Below, piece by piece: positions 23,745 to 33,600 of a DNA stretch of 45,213 nt. Within the stretch, counting starts at the first letter, position 1. Every line of letters begins with the position of its first letter. This stretch comes from Cyanobacteria bacterium RYN_339 (lineage in GTDB: Bacteria; Cyanobacteriota; Sericytochromatia; S15B-MN24; JAQBPE01): NCBI GenBank assembly GCA_028287685.1, contig JAQBPE010000001.1, positions 1-45,213 of the forward strand. Direction: 5' to 3'. A program made the translations under genes and the position numbers. Below the pieces are notes generated by a model. It searched no databases. It was not told where the DNA came from and saw only the letters and a program-made list of their open reading frames with translations.

Positions 23745-24650
23745 ATGACCGACCAAGCGAACCGCCTGCGGGAACTGATGAGCCAGCACTCCGCCAACTC
23801 GGCGGTGTCACGTGTGGCGGCCAGCCCGCTCATGCCCAGCCACTCCGAGGCACGCGTGATCGTCGTGACCAGCGGCAAGGGCGGCGTTGGCAAGACCAAC
23901 ATCACGGTGAACCTGGCCCTCGCGCTGGCGAAGCGTGGCAAGAAGACCATCTTGCTGGACGCCGACCTGGGCATGGCCAACGTGGACGTGATCCTGGGCG
24001 TGAGCCCGAAGGCCCACCTGGCCGATGTGATCGCGGGCCGCAAGACGCTCGAGGAGATCCTGCTAAGGGTGAACGACTGCCTGGAAATCGTGCCTGGCGG
24101 CAGCGGCATCCACGAGCTGGCCGACCTGGACCAGCCGGCCCTGGAAGGGTTGATCCGCAAGCTGCGGGAGCTGGAACACCGCGCGGAGTACATCCTCGTG
24201 GACACCGGCGCCGGCATCAGCCGCGGCGTGCTGAACTTCGTGCTCGCCGCCAACGAGGTGCTGGTGGTGACCACGCCCGAGCCGACCGCCATCACGGACG
24301 CCTACGGCCTGATCAAGGCGATTGACCAGCACAACCCGCTCGCGCGGGTGCAGCTGCTGATCAACATGGTCGAAAGCGAGCAAGAGGCGCGGGCCGTGGC
24401 CCAGAAGCTGATCATGATCGTGGACCGCTTCCTGGACATCGACGTGCGCTACCTGACGTACATGGAGAAGGACCCCAACATCAGCCGCTCGGTCTTGCAG
24501 CAGCAGCCCTTCTACCAGGCCTTCCCCTATGGCCCCTCCACCCGCCGCATCAACATGTTGGCGAGCCTGGTGGTGGAGCCCGAGGACGGGCAGGAGCCCC
24601 TGCCGTCGAGCACGAGCTTCTTCACGAGGCTGGCGAAGCTCTTCCGGTAA
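23745..24650 (+). CDS. flhG: Flagellar number regulator FlhG (MinD-like ATPase)
   Basis: 301 residues. The N-terminus MTDQANRLRELM carries the DQAxxLR activator motif that stimulates FlhF. Deviant Walker A SGKGGVGKT at residues 43-51 identifies the MinD/ParA family; LLDADLGMANVDVILG and VDTGAGIS follow. The C-terminal amphipathic helix (STSFFTRLAKLFR) would bind the membrane. Coupled to flhF. Last gene of the flagellar operon; a small hairpin (GGGC-CCG-GCCC, about 24652) lies in the 39-base gap to the convergent lipoprotein gene. Confidence 0.95.
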   Translation: MTDQANRLRELMSQHSANSAVSRVAASPLMPSHSEARVIVVTSGKGGVGKTNITVNLALALAKRGKKTILLDADLGMANVDVILGVSPKAHLADVIAGRKTLEEILLRVNDCLEIVPGGSGIHELADLDQPALEGLIRKLRELEHRAEYILVDTGAGISRGVLNFVLAANEVLVVTTPEPTAITDAYGLIKAIDQHNPLARVQLLINMVESEQEARAVAQKLIMIVDRFLDIDVRYLTYMEKDPNISRSVLQQQPFYQAFPYGPSTRRINMLASLVVEPEDGQEPLPSSTSFFTRLAKLFR

Positions 24651-24689
24651 AGGGCCCGGCCCTCCGCGTCCTCATCTCCGCCGTCGGCA

Positions 24690-27600
24690 TCACATGCTGA
24701 CGGCGTAGATCGTGTCGTTGCCGAGGCCGAAGTACAACGTGCCGACGTCGAAGCCGTACGAGTCGTACGTGGCGTAGGCCGCCCCGTTGCTGGCGCCCGC
24801 GGCCATCGTCTGGCCCCCGAGGGACTTGATGGTCTGGTAAACGGAGCCCGACGCGTTCATGCCGTTGAATTGGTTCACGCAGAAGGTGTAGTTGGTGCCG
24901 CCGGTGTGCCGGGAGTCGATGGTGTACACGAGGCCGCTGGAGGTGAACAGTGGGTGGTTGGCGTTGGCGATGAACGAGGCCGGCGCGGTGGTGGCGTCGA
25001 TCGGCCCGTTGACCACGCCGCGGGACGACCCGCTGAGGGAGTACAAGGAGCTGGCCGCCGCGGAGAACGTGGCCGTGCTGCTGTAGTTCAGTCGGAAGAT
25101 CGCGTTGGTGTTCTCCACGAAGACGTACTTCACCGTGTTGCCGGCGTCCACAAAGATGGCCGGCGGCGACAGGATCGGGCTCGTCATCTGGAACTTCGAG
25201 AACGTGGCCGTCAGCTTGGGCGGGGTGGCCGCGGCAACGCCGTTGATTTGGACGTCGTCGACGTTGTTGCCGGCCGGGTTGTAGTTGAAGGCCCAGGGGT
25301 AGTGGGTGGTGTATCCGCTGCTGGCGTTGGGCACCATGCCCAGCGTCAGGCGGCCCGTGGCCGGGACGTTCTGTACCGGCAGCGAGTAGGCCAGGGCCTG
25401 CCCCGCGGCGAAGGTGGTGGGCGAGGTGGCCGTGGTGCCCGGCACCGTGTTGACCGCCAACTGGTAGGGCTTGGTGACGATGGGGACGTTGTTGCAGGAC
25501 AGGGTCACACCGCTGGCCCACAACACGCCCGAACTGCCCGCGCCGTTGACGCTGAAATACTCGCTGATGGGCACGAGGTCTGGCCGCGGGCAAGTGGTGG
25601 CGTTGGCGGTGGTGCCGCTGACCGTCGCGCTGATCATGCAGACGTTCTGGTAGGTGGCGCCGAGGTTCCAGTTGAGCAGGCCGCGCGCCCCGTCGGCCGT
25701 GGCCGGCGGGAAGTCGAGGCGCACCACCGACCCCAGGTCGCGCAAGGTGGCGTAGACATGGTCGAAGGTGCCGGAGAAGGTGGCCAGGTCCGCGGGGCCC
25801 ATCATCAGGCCGTAGACGCGACCCAGGGCAGCGGCGGGGCCCACCGCGCCACCCGCCGCGATCGAGGAGGGAGCGGTACCGTTGCCGGCCAGGATGTAGC
25901 AGTAGCCGGCGTCCGGGCCGGTGGTGGGAATTTCCTTGATGCGGCACCCGCCCGTGCCGCTGGTGCCCTCTTCGCCGACGTAAAGGACGTTGTTGGCGTC
26001 AACGACGCAGGAACCAGGCTGGTAGAAGCACGCGGCGCTCTTCAGGCCGCCGCTAACGGCCTGGGCCGCGGAACTGTTGGGCACGCCGGCGAACCAGGCG
26101 ATGGTGTTGCTTGCGAAGTCGTACTTGTAAACAACGTAGGTGTCGCGCGCGCAGACGAAGATGGAGCCCGCCGTGCCGACGCCGGGCGCGAGGCAGAGGT
26201 TGCAGAAATAGTCGCCGGTCGTCGGCGTGTAGCTGCCGGAGGGGTAGCCGGTGGTGGGGTAAGCCGCCACCGCCATCATCATGCCGGCGTTGACGGTCAC
26301 GGCGCCGCCGCCCGACCCCAAGGTGATGTTCGCGGCGGTCGGGTTGTAGGCCATCAGGTGCGTGTGAGTGTTCTCCGTGAAGAAAATCAAGCCGTTGGAA
26401 GCGCGGACCACGTCGTAGGGACCGCCGAGCTGGGACGCCAGCGGCGACAGGTTCGTGCCGACGGTGTGAGCCGTGCCGGCGCTGCTTTTGCCGCACAGGA
26501 TGTCAACCTTGCCCGCGGTCTGGCCGTTGCCCGTGCCGAAGTGGACCCGGCCAATCTCGCCGCCGCTGAAGTTGTTGATGGTGTTGTCGCGGCACGCGAA
26601 CCAGAGGTAGTCATCGTTGCGCAAGGCCAGGGTGCTGCCGAGCGTGCCCATCTGGTCGTACCACACGCCGTCGGTCTCGCCGAGCTTTGGGTTGGGGTTG
26701 GTGCCCGCGACGTAGCCGGGCGGGTTCTTGGGCGTCGGGTTGGCATCCGGGCCGGCCAGCAGGTAGCTGTACTTCGCCGTCATTGCCGCGAAGCCCGTTG
26801 CACCGGGGTAGCCCCACAGCATCGCGCCGGGGACGTACGTGAGGGAAGGGATGCACTTGATGTTGATGCCGTCGCTGGTCGAGGCGCCCTTGCCGCCAAT
26901 GTAGGTATCGCCTTCCGGGCCGAATGTGAGGCCCATGGGGTTGTCGAAGCCGTGGGCCGACGGCGGCACCACGGAGAAGTTGTTATAGGTGGTCAGATCG
27001 CTGTTGGAGTTGGAGCCGTAGATCACGTTGACGGAGGGTGAGGCGCCGTCGATCACCTCGGAGCCGCCGATGTCCGTGGTGCGGTAGCTGGTGAGCGCCG
27101 GCACGGAGTTGTAGAGCTTGAAGGCTTGGGGCGGGGACAGCGCGTACTGGGCCGTGCAACCGTCCGTGGCCGTCACGTTGGCGACCGAGAGCTTCGAGGG
27201 GTAGGCGTAGGCGCTCACGGCGCCTTCGTTGGAGGGGGGCGCCGAGCCCGCGTTGCAATCGACATACAGAGGCTGCGAATTGGTCACGGACGTGACGGTG
27301 TTGCCGGTGAGCTGGCACCACGAGACCTGGAAGCCCGTAGCCAGGAACATGTCCGTCGGTACCCCCGCACCCGTCAGGTCAATGGCAGGCGGGGTCTCGA
27401 TGGGCGAACCCACGTTCAGGTAGGTGGTTGTCAGGTCCGAGCCCGCCGCGGCGTTGAAGTCCAGGATGTGCGCGTAGCCGGCCCGATCGCCGTAGTAGCA
27501 GACCTTGTTGATGACCACGGGGCCCGCGGAGACCAAGCTGGTGGTCGAGCCGTCGATGGCGTTCGCGACGGTCACGCCGGTGCGGGTCGCCGTCTTCGAC

Positions 27601-28391
27601 AGCGTGGTCCCGTTATAGTAAAAGCTCGAGAACACGCCCGCGTTGGTCCCGGCGAAGATGGTCTCGAGGTTCTTGTTGCTGGAGTTGACCGAGTCGATGA
27701 AGGCGCTCATGCCCACGGCCGCGCTGGCGCCCGCGCTGATGGGCAGGGCCGTCACGGCCAGGGTATCCGTCTTGACCTGGATCAGGTAGCCGTCGTCCGA
27801 CACGGTATAGATGCGCAATGCGTCTTCCGTGATGGTCACGAAGCCCTTCGTGCAGGCATGGCCGAGGTTGACGACCTTGTACGCGGTCAGCCCGCTGTTG
27901 CTGGTCGGGGTGGTCTTGTCGACGCCCAGCAGGCAACCGGTGCTGGTCAGGAACCAGACGCGGTTGGACAGGCCGGCGGTGAGGCAGACGTATGCGAAGG
28001 CCGGCCCGTTGGTGGGATGGCCCGTGACGCCCGCGAAGCTGGACAGGGCCAGGCCGCTGCCACCCCAGGGCATCGTCGTGCCGACGGCCTGGAGCTTGCG
28101 CGCCTGCTTCGGCCCGAGGGCGGCTTCGGCCTCCTTGCGCGCCTTTGTCAGGGCGGCCCCGGACAGGCGATCGTAGCTCCAGTCCCGCGTCTTCGTGCCG
28201 AGCAAGGCGTCCGGGATCTTGCCCGTCCAGCCCGTGGGCGCCGTGACCGACATGCTGGGGGCCTTGGCCCCGGTGACCGGCACGGGCGGAGCAACGGCTT
28301 GGCCGCCCCAAGGCAGGTTCGAGCAGGCCGTCAGCCAGACCATGCACAGGGCCATGAGGCCGCGCAGGATGGGTTGCTGGAGCTTGGTCAC
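24690..28391 (-). CDS. Propeller lipoprotein C1, NHL-type, 1233 residues
   Basis: The GTG at 28391 is chosen: AAGGAGG lies five bases upstream, while the GTG at 28418 would abut the previous stop. Signal ends MVWLTAC (lipobox). DWSYDRLSG and SNRVWFLTSTG match A1/B1. The middle holds NHL-like blades with GFDNPMGLTFGPEGDTYIGG, GPYDVVRASNGLIFF, PGSCVVDANNVLYVGEEG and GRVYGLMMGP. No DNRLRE-like insert is clear, unlike the other three. Near the C-terminus, TVKYVFVENTNAIFRLNYSS matches the family's last-blade motif. Largest member; NHL propellers usually bind proteins, nucleic acids or glycans, but the ligand here is unknown. It is the second gene of its cassette, the reverse of A, B and D. Confidence 0.75.
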   Translation of the reverse strand: MTKLQQPILRGLMALCMVWLTACSNLPWGGQAVAPPVPVTGAKAPSMSVTAPTGWTGKIPDALLGTKTRDWSYDRLSGAALTKARKEAEAALGPKQARKLQAVGTTMPWGGSGLALSSFAGVTGHPTNGPAFAYVCLTAGLSNRVWFLTSTGCLLGVDKTTPTSNSGLTAYKVVNLGHACTKGFVTITEDALRIYTVSDDGYLIQVKTDTLAVTALPISAGASAAVGMSAFIDSVNSSNKNLETIFAGTNAGVFSSFYYNGTTLSKTATRTGVTVANAIDGSTTSLVSAGPVVINKVCYYGDRAGYAHILDFNAAAGSDLTTTYLNVGSPIETPPAIDLTGAGVPTDMFLATGFQVSWCQLTGNTVTSVTNSQPLYVDCNAGSAPPSNEGAVSAYAYPSKLSVANVTATDGCTAQYALSPPQAFKLYNSVPALTSYRTTDIGGSEVIDGASPSVNVIYGSNSNSDLTTYNNFSVVPPSAHGFDNPMGLTFGPEGDTYIGGKGASTSDGINIKCIPSLTYVPGAMLWGYPGATGFAAMTAKYSYLLAGPDANPTPKNPPGYVAGTNPNPKLGETDGVWYDQMGTLGSTLALRNDDYLWFACRDNTINNFSGGEIGRVHFGTGNGQTAGKVDILCGKSSAGTAHTVGTNLSPLASQLGGPYDVVRASNGLIFFTENTHTHLMAYNPTAANITLGSGGGAVTVNAGMMMAVAAYPTTGYPSGSYTPTTGDYFCNLCLAPGVGTAGSIFVCARDTYVVYKYDFASNTIAWFAGVPNSSAAQAVSGGLKSAACFYQPGSCVVDANNVLYVGEEGTSGTGGCRIKEIPTTGPDAGYCYILAGNGTAPSSIAAGGAVGPAAALGRVYGLMMGPADLATFSGTFDHVYATLRDLGSVVRLDFPPATADGARGLLNWNLGATYQNVCMISATVSGTTANATTCPRPDLVPISEYFSVNGAGSSGVLWASGVTLSCNNVPIVTKPYQLAVNTVPGTTATSPTTFAAGQALAYSLPVQNVPATGRLTLGMVPNASSGYTTHYPWAFNYNPAGNNVDDVQINGVAAATPPKLTATFSKFQMTSPILSPPAIFVDAGNTVKYVFVENTNAIFRLNYSSTATFSAAASSLYSLSGSSRGVVNGPIDATTAPASFIANANHPLFTSSGLVYTIDSRHTGGTNYTFCVNQFNGMNASGSVYQTIKSLGGQTMAAGASNGAAYATYDSYGFDVGTLYFGLGNDTIYAVSM

Positions 28392-28418
28392 GGGAGCCTC
28401 CTTACGGATTCGGTACAC

Positions 28419-30035
28419 TTACAGGGCGCCATCCCAGGCGGAGTAGCGGGCCAAGGCTGGCAAGACGCGCAGGCGCCGCGGGGCGCCGAGCGAGGCAACG
28501 GAGAAGATCCCGCCCTCCGTGGTCGCCACGATCCGCGCCCGGTGCGCGGTGGTGGGGACGCCGGGGGGCAAGGTGATGCGGGGCAGGGGGCTGAAGGCCT
28601 CCCAGACGGACGCGCCGTCCTGGAGCAACTCCACCCGGTAGGTGTCGGCTTGCGCGACCGGCCGGAAGAGCCAGGCCGCGCCGGGCGCGACGGTCAACGC
28701 CTGGCTGGGGACCGGGGCCGACAACAGGGCCGGCGTGACGGCGTCGCCGGGGGCCACGATCTGCATCCACTCGCTGGAGCTGTGGCCGTCGTAGCTGGTG
28801 AGGGCCGCGTGGGCCATCAAGGTGGCCCCTGGCGGGGCGAACGCCGGCACGGAGGACTGGCCGCGGAAGCGTTGCGCATACGCGAACGAGACGCCGCCCG
28901 GCCCGACGACGTCGACGCCCCAGTGGGCCGCGCCGTCGAAAGGCAACAGGATGCCGTTGGCCAGGGTCACGTCCGCGGCCCGCGGCGCCAGCACCACGTC
29001 GCCGACGTCCTGGGGGGGCGGGGGGGGCAGCGGGATGCTGTCCTCGTCGTATTCCCGGGGCTGGATGGCCAGGTCGACGGGCCCCAGCATGCCCAACTGG
29101 GTGGCCTCTCCGACCCCGTCGCGCGTGACGGCCCAGACCACGGCGGCCGTTGCCACCCCGGACGGGGCGCCCAGCACGCGCAGCGTGAAGCGGCCGTCCG
29201 GGCCGGTCGTGACGGCCGGGGCCTGCGCCCCGCCGGGAGCGCCCGCCAACACGGCTGCCCCGGCCACGGGCACCGGGGGAGTTCCAGCGACCACCCGGCC
29301 CGTGGCCAGGAAGAAGACCACCCCGCCCGTGCCGTCGGAGCCGGGAGGGGCGACTTCCGCAGGCGCCAGGTGGCAGGTGAGGGCGCCATCGCGCCAGCCG
29401 GCGACGGCCGAGGCGGGCCGTCCCGCCAACGCCAGGCTGACGATCTCGGCAGACCCCGACGGTGGGGGCAGGGTGAAGGTGCCATCGGCCGCGCTGGTGG
29501 TGGTGACGGTGCCAGCGGTCACCTGGACGCCGGCCAGGGGCCCATGCGGATCCTCGGCGGCCAGCACCGTGCCCGTCCGTGGGCCGTCGGCACAAGGCGA
29601 GCACCCGGGCGGTTGGGTCGGTTCGGGCGGGGGCCGGTCGTCGCGTTCGCCAGGGTCGGCGACCCAGTTGAGGCGGGGGCCGTCTCCCGCAGGAACCGTC
29701 ACGCCGGCAGCGATACTGCCGGTGCCGCCGGTGCCGGTGCCGCCTCCCGCCGCGGCGACCGCGCCGGGTTCGGGCCTGGGCAGCGCGCCCGGCGTCGTGT
29801 CTCCGGTCCCCGTGTTCGCGCCAGCAGAGCCCAGAGAGGTGGTCGCAGGGTTGACCGCGGCGGTACCCGTCTGGTTCGAGGCCGGGACGGCGACCAGGGA
29901 GAAGTGGGTGGTCGGCAAGGGGCTCTCGACGCGACGCGCGTCACAACCAAATCCCAAAGCCAAAGTCAAGCCGGCGCCAAGTACCAGGCAAGCACGCTGC
30001 ATTTCGGGCATCTTGCCCCCACGCACGTGAAGCAT
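28419..30035 (-). CDS. Partner lipoprotein C2 (regulatory-like plus Fn3-like)
   Basis: 538 residues from ATG 30035, which has GGAGGTGG upstream; ATGs at 30050 and 30011 are alternatives. Signal ends ALGFGC, a weak lipobox. FSLVAVPASNQTG equals the FVLV start of D2 and B3. Two carboxypeptidase-regulatory-like units (GTVLAAEDPHGPLAGVQVTA with TSAADGTFTLP; VAGAAVLAGAPGG with TGPDGRFTLRV) and the C-terminal Fn3-like module (RPVAQADTYRVELLQDGASV, WEAFSP, GAPRRLRVLP) show the family. Followed by C1 after 27 bases. CSPC near residue 180 may form a disulfide. Confidence 0.68.
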   Translation of the reverse strand: MLHVRGGKMPEMQRACLVLGAGLTLALGFGCDARRVESPLPTTHFSLVAVPASNQTGTAAVNPATTSLGSAGANTGTGDTTPGALPRPEPGAVAAAGGGTGTGGTGSIAAGVTVPAGDGPRLNWVADPGERDDRPPPEPTQPPGCSPCADGPRTGTVLAAEDPHGPLAGVQVTAGTVTTTSAADGTFTLPPPSGSAEIVSLALAGRPASAVAGWRDGALTCHLAPAEVAPPGSDGTGGVVFFLATGRVVAGTPPVPVAGAAVLAGAPGGAQAPAVTTGPDGRFTLRVLGAPSGVATAAVVWAVTRDGVGEATQLGMLGPVDLAIQPREYDEDSIPLPPPPPQDVGDVVLAPRAADVTLANGILLPFDGAAHWGVDVVGPGGVSFAYAQRFRGQSSVPAFAPPGATLMAHAALTSYDGHSSSEWMQIVAPGDAVTPALLSAPVPSQALTVAPGAAWLFRPVAQADTYRVELLQDGASVWEAFSPLPRITLPPGVPTTAHRARIVATTEGGIFSVASLGAPRRLRVLPALARYSAWDGAL

Positions 30036-30153
30036 TCGCTCCACCTCCATGTGGATCCCTTCAGAAAGTTAGGTGGTTGGAGTGATTTGTTTCTCTTATC
30101 CCCGCGTTCGAAGTTAGTTATCACCAGCCTACCGAATAATAAGGTCTGACCCA

Positions 30154-30236
30154 CGTTGTTGGCCGCCGGGTTCCCGTGAACCTGCCTCAAGCGCCCCATC
30201 TGCCGGCCAGGTCATCGTACATCGCGGCCAACAACG
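30154..30236. repeat. 13-base perfect inverted repeat with 57-base spacer
   Basis: CGTTGTTGGCCGC at 30154-30166 and its exact reverse complement at 30224-30236. It could be a hairpin of the C2 leader, a remnant of an element or an operator pair; no other evidence decides. Confidence 0.45.
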
Positions 30237-30418
30237 ACCCCTACCCCATCCTGGCGGACGGCAAGATCGGGCGCCAGGACTTCGGCGTAACGTTGTCATA
30301 ACACTGCGACAAGCAAGCGGCGTGAAAGGAAAGGTGGGGAGATCTCGCGCCCATCGTTGGTGAGATCCGTTGGGACAACGGGCTTCCTAATGTGGGCGAT
30401 AAGCGCTGAAGTCTCCAA

Positions 30419-30447
30419 CCGACAACGCGGAATTGTAAAAATATCAT
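30419..30447 (+). promoter_or_regulatory. Candidate promoter for cassette D
   Basis: CCGACA at 30419-30424 (4 of 6 to TTGACA) and TATCAT at 30442-30447 (5 of 6 to TATAAT) are 17 bases apart in an A/T-rich setting. It would give a leader of about 200 bases to the D1 gene at 30656. Confidence 0.35.
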
Positions 30448-30655
30448 AAGCCGGCGCAGGATTTCGTCCGCAAAGCTGCGTCCGATAACATCTTCCGCCA
30501 AGCAAGTGACTGGGCGATATTTCGACGTTTTGATATGAGGAATGTCGCATTCTCGCCACATGGCGGTCCCGCGGCACCGGAAAACGCGTTTATTACAGGA
30601 TTATGACTGTTTTTACGCGGCCGGGCGCGGGAATCGATCCCGTGGGGGGATTACG

Positions 30656-33600
30656 ATGCGACCAGCCAGCAGTTTGCTAACGCGCCGGATCATCGGCTGT
30701 CTAACGGCCCTGGTCCTGACGGCCTGCGCCGCTCCACCGCTCCAACTGCGTGCGCCAGCCGACGCTTCGAGGGGGACCACGTTCTCGATCGACGCCGACG
30801 CCGCCGTCAGCGCCCTGGCCAGCAAGCCCAACCGGCTCTGGCAGGACAGCTCGATGAACGCGCCTCGCGTGCGCGACGCGCTGAAGGCGCGCGGTGCCAA
30901 GGCTTACAGCTTGGACGCCGCGGGCGTGACCTGGACCAACGCGCTGGGCGGCCCCAGTTCCAGCGCGCCGGCCTACGCCAAGGTGGACTACCAGAACACC
31001 ACGGGTCCGTTGCCGGTGGCCGGCGACTTCGTCTACGTCATCTCCGACGTGGGCCAGATCCAGCGCATCGACCCGACCACGCAGGCGAAGACCACGGCCA
31101 ACCTGGGCGTCGCGTTCTCCAAGAGCGCCGTCATGGTCTCCGGCGATAACCGGCGGGTCTACCTCATGTCGAGCAACGGCACGTTCTTCATCCTGGACGC
31201 CGTCACGCTGGCCACCATCTGGTCCGCCAAGATCAGCAACGCCGGCTTCGTGGGCATGGCGCCGTTCATCGACTATTCCAACGGCGGCGGCTTCCCGTTG
31301 GGGTCCGACGAACGCGTCATGTGCCTGTCCACCGACGGCAGCCTTTACATGGTCAACGTCAAGCGCGGTGCCGGGGGCGTGGTCACGCAGACCGTCGCGG
31401 CCTGGACCAGCAGCAACGGCGTGGACCAGGCGGCCGCCCTGCCGGCCTGGACCACCAAGGTCAACATTCCCTTCGGCGTAGCGGTGGTGCCAGGCTCCAC
31501 GCCCGTCTGCTGGGGCGGGCGCGCTTACTGGGGCACCACCACAGGCACCTTCTACCGGGTGGCCGTGAACCCCCTCGCGCCGCTAGCGGTGCCCACGTTG
31601 ACGAGCTGGAACCTGGCCCAGTACACCAGCGCCCCTGCGCCCAACGGCATGGCTTGCAGCGCGCCCCCGGCGTTGGACTACGACAACGCACTGACGGTTA
31701 CGGCCATCTTCGCGCCCTGCGGCGATCGCCTCTGCTACATCGACGTGGCAAGCGGCACGGTCTACCCCTCTCCCCCGCTGGTGGCCGACAAGGTACCTGG
31801 CGCGCCCGCCCAGTATCAGGGCGCGCTCTCGTCCTTCCCCTACACCACGGTGACCAATAGCTACACCAGCTTCGATTGGGACTGCGTGGCTGCCACCAAC
31901 CTCTACACGCCCACCCGCTGGGGCAGCGGCGGCGCCACCGCAATCTTCGGCACGCCAGTCAACTGCACCACGATCAAGCGGGACCCGATCGGCGGCAACA
32001 TGTGGGCAGGGCAGTACGTCGCCACGCCCAACGGCAACGTGCAGGGCCTGACGCCTGCCGGCAGCGTGGTCTTCACCACGCAGTCCAACACGCCGCGGGT
32101 CAATGAGATCGCCTTCGACGATACGGGTAACTGTTTCGCCGCCCACGGCGGCGGCACCGCCCTGGCCAAGTTCAACAACGCGGGCACGCTGGTAGGGAGC
32201 TTCACGTACCCCGGCGGCAAGAGCGCCGGCTGGCCCCAGCCGGACCACACCGGCGCGGTCTGGTGCACCAGCATGAGCCCGGGGTTCTTGCCCGGCGGCG
32301 GCAACAACGTGACGAAGTTCAACGCCGCCGGCACGGTGCTGTTCACCAACGCGCTCGCGAACGCCTTCTCCATCGCGGTCGACAGCGCCAACAACGCCTA
32401 CGTCACCACAAGCTCCAGCCCCGCGACCGTCACGAAGTACAACAGCGCGGGCGCCGTGCAGGCCGGCTGGCCCATCACGGTGGGCAACTTCGCAAGCTAC
32501 GTCGCCATCGAGCCCGGCACGAACAACATCTGGGTGACCAACTATAGCTCGAACACGGTCAGCAAGCTTTCGCCGCTGGGCGCCACGCTGGGCACGTATG
32601 CCACGCCGGCCGGACCGTGGGCGATCGCCTTCGACATCAACGGCCTGCCCTGGGTCAGCTGCATCGGCGCCACGAACGTGAACAAGATGTCGCTCACGGG
32701 CTCGGTCCTTGCCACGTACGCCATTCCGGGCGGTGGTCAGCCCTTCGAGCTTGCCTTCGACGGCGCAGGCGCGTGCTGGGTGTCTTGCTCCAACGGCACC
32801 TACAAAATTTTCGACCTGGGCAACCTGAGCGACCTCTTCGCCACGGACGGCTTCGGCGCCCCGGGAGACGGTGACGACAGCCTGGCCGCCCTGAAGTTCA
32901 AGATCCCCAAGGCGGCCTTCGCCGGCAAGCCGGCGGTGTCCTCGAACCTCCAGGTGACCACCGCCACCACGCCCAGCATTGGCCCCGTCGAAACGCTGGA
33001 CCTGTACTCGCTGGACAACGTGCTGAACGCGACGGCCACGCTGTGGCTGGGCTGGCAGACGCCGGCCAGTATCAACATGGACTACAACAACCGGGCGGCA
33101 ATCAACAACGGCGGCCAGCCGGTCTCCACCCTGGCGGCCATCACGCCGATCAAGGACACCAACCAGACCTTCATGATCACCTCCTTCCTGCCCACGGACG
33201 CGATCAACACCAGCGACCTCGCGAACTCGTGGCACACATACGCCTTCAACGCGACGGGCAAAGCGCTTGTAAATGCCGCCCACTGGTACTCCAACACCAC
33301 CGCGCCCGGGGCGGCGCAGCGGCCCACGCTCAACGTGAAGACCACTACCACCGCCGACCCGAGCACCAACGGCATCCAGTGCCAGCCGCTGGTAGACACG
33401 GACTTCGGCCGCATCTACGTGCTCGCCTGCAACTGCGTGTTCGAGTTGCCTTACGCCGCGGCCACGCCCGACGACATCCGCAACTCCTCCAAGATCTTCT
33501 ACAACCTGACCAAGGCGGGCCGCACCGGCGGGCCGCTGAGCGGCGGCAAGTTCCTTTACCCGCTGGGCAACATGCAGCAGAACTTCTACGGCGATCTCTT

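Larger units (their letters stand above)
30051..30655. other. Long noncoding gap between divergent cassettes C and D
   Basis: About 600 bases without a convincing gene, more A/T-rich than its surroundings. It holds a perfect 13-base inverted repeat (30154-30166 and 30224-30236), a dyad TTGTC-N10-GACAA (30293-30312), two copies of TGGGCGATA (30393-30401, 30511-30519) and an A/T-rich block at 30431-30450. From 30176 to about 30301 a short frame uses gene-like codons (SSYIAANNDPYPILADGK) and may be a gene remnant. No tRNA or insertion-sequence feature is seen. Confidence 0.4.

Noticed and set aside
27126-30149. 1007-residue open frame opposite C1 and C2
   Set aside because: Low-complexity Gly/Arg/Ala composition, spans two real lipoprotein genes and their gap; no start context or domain.
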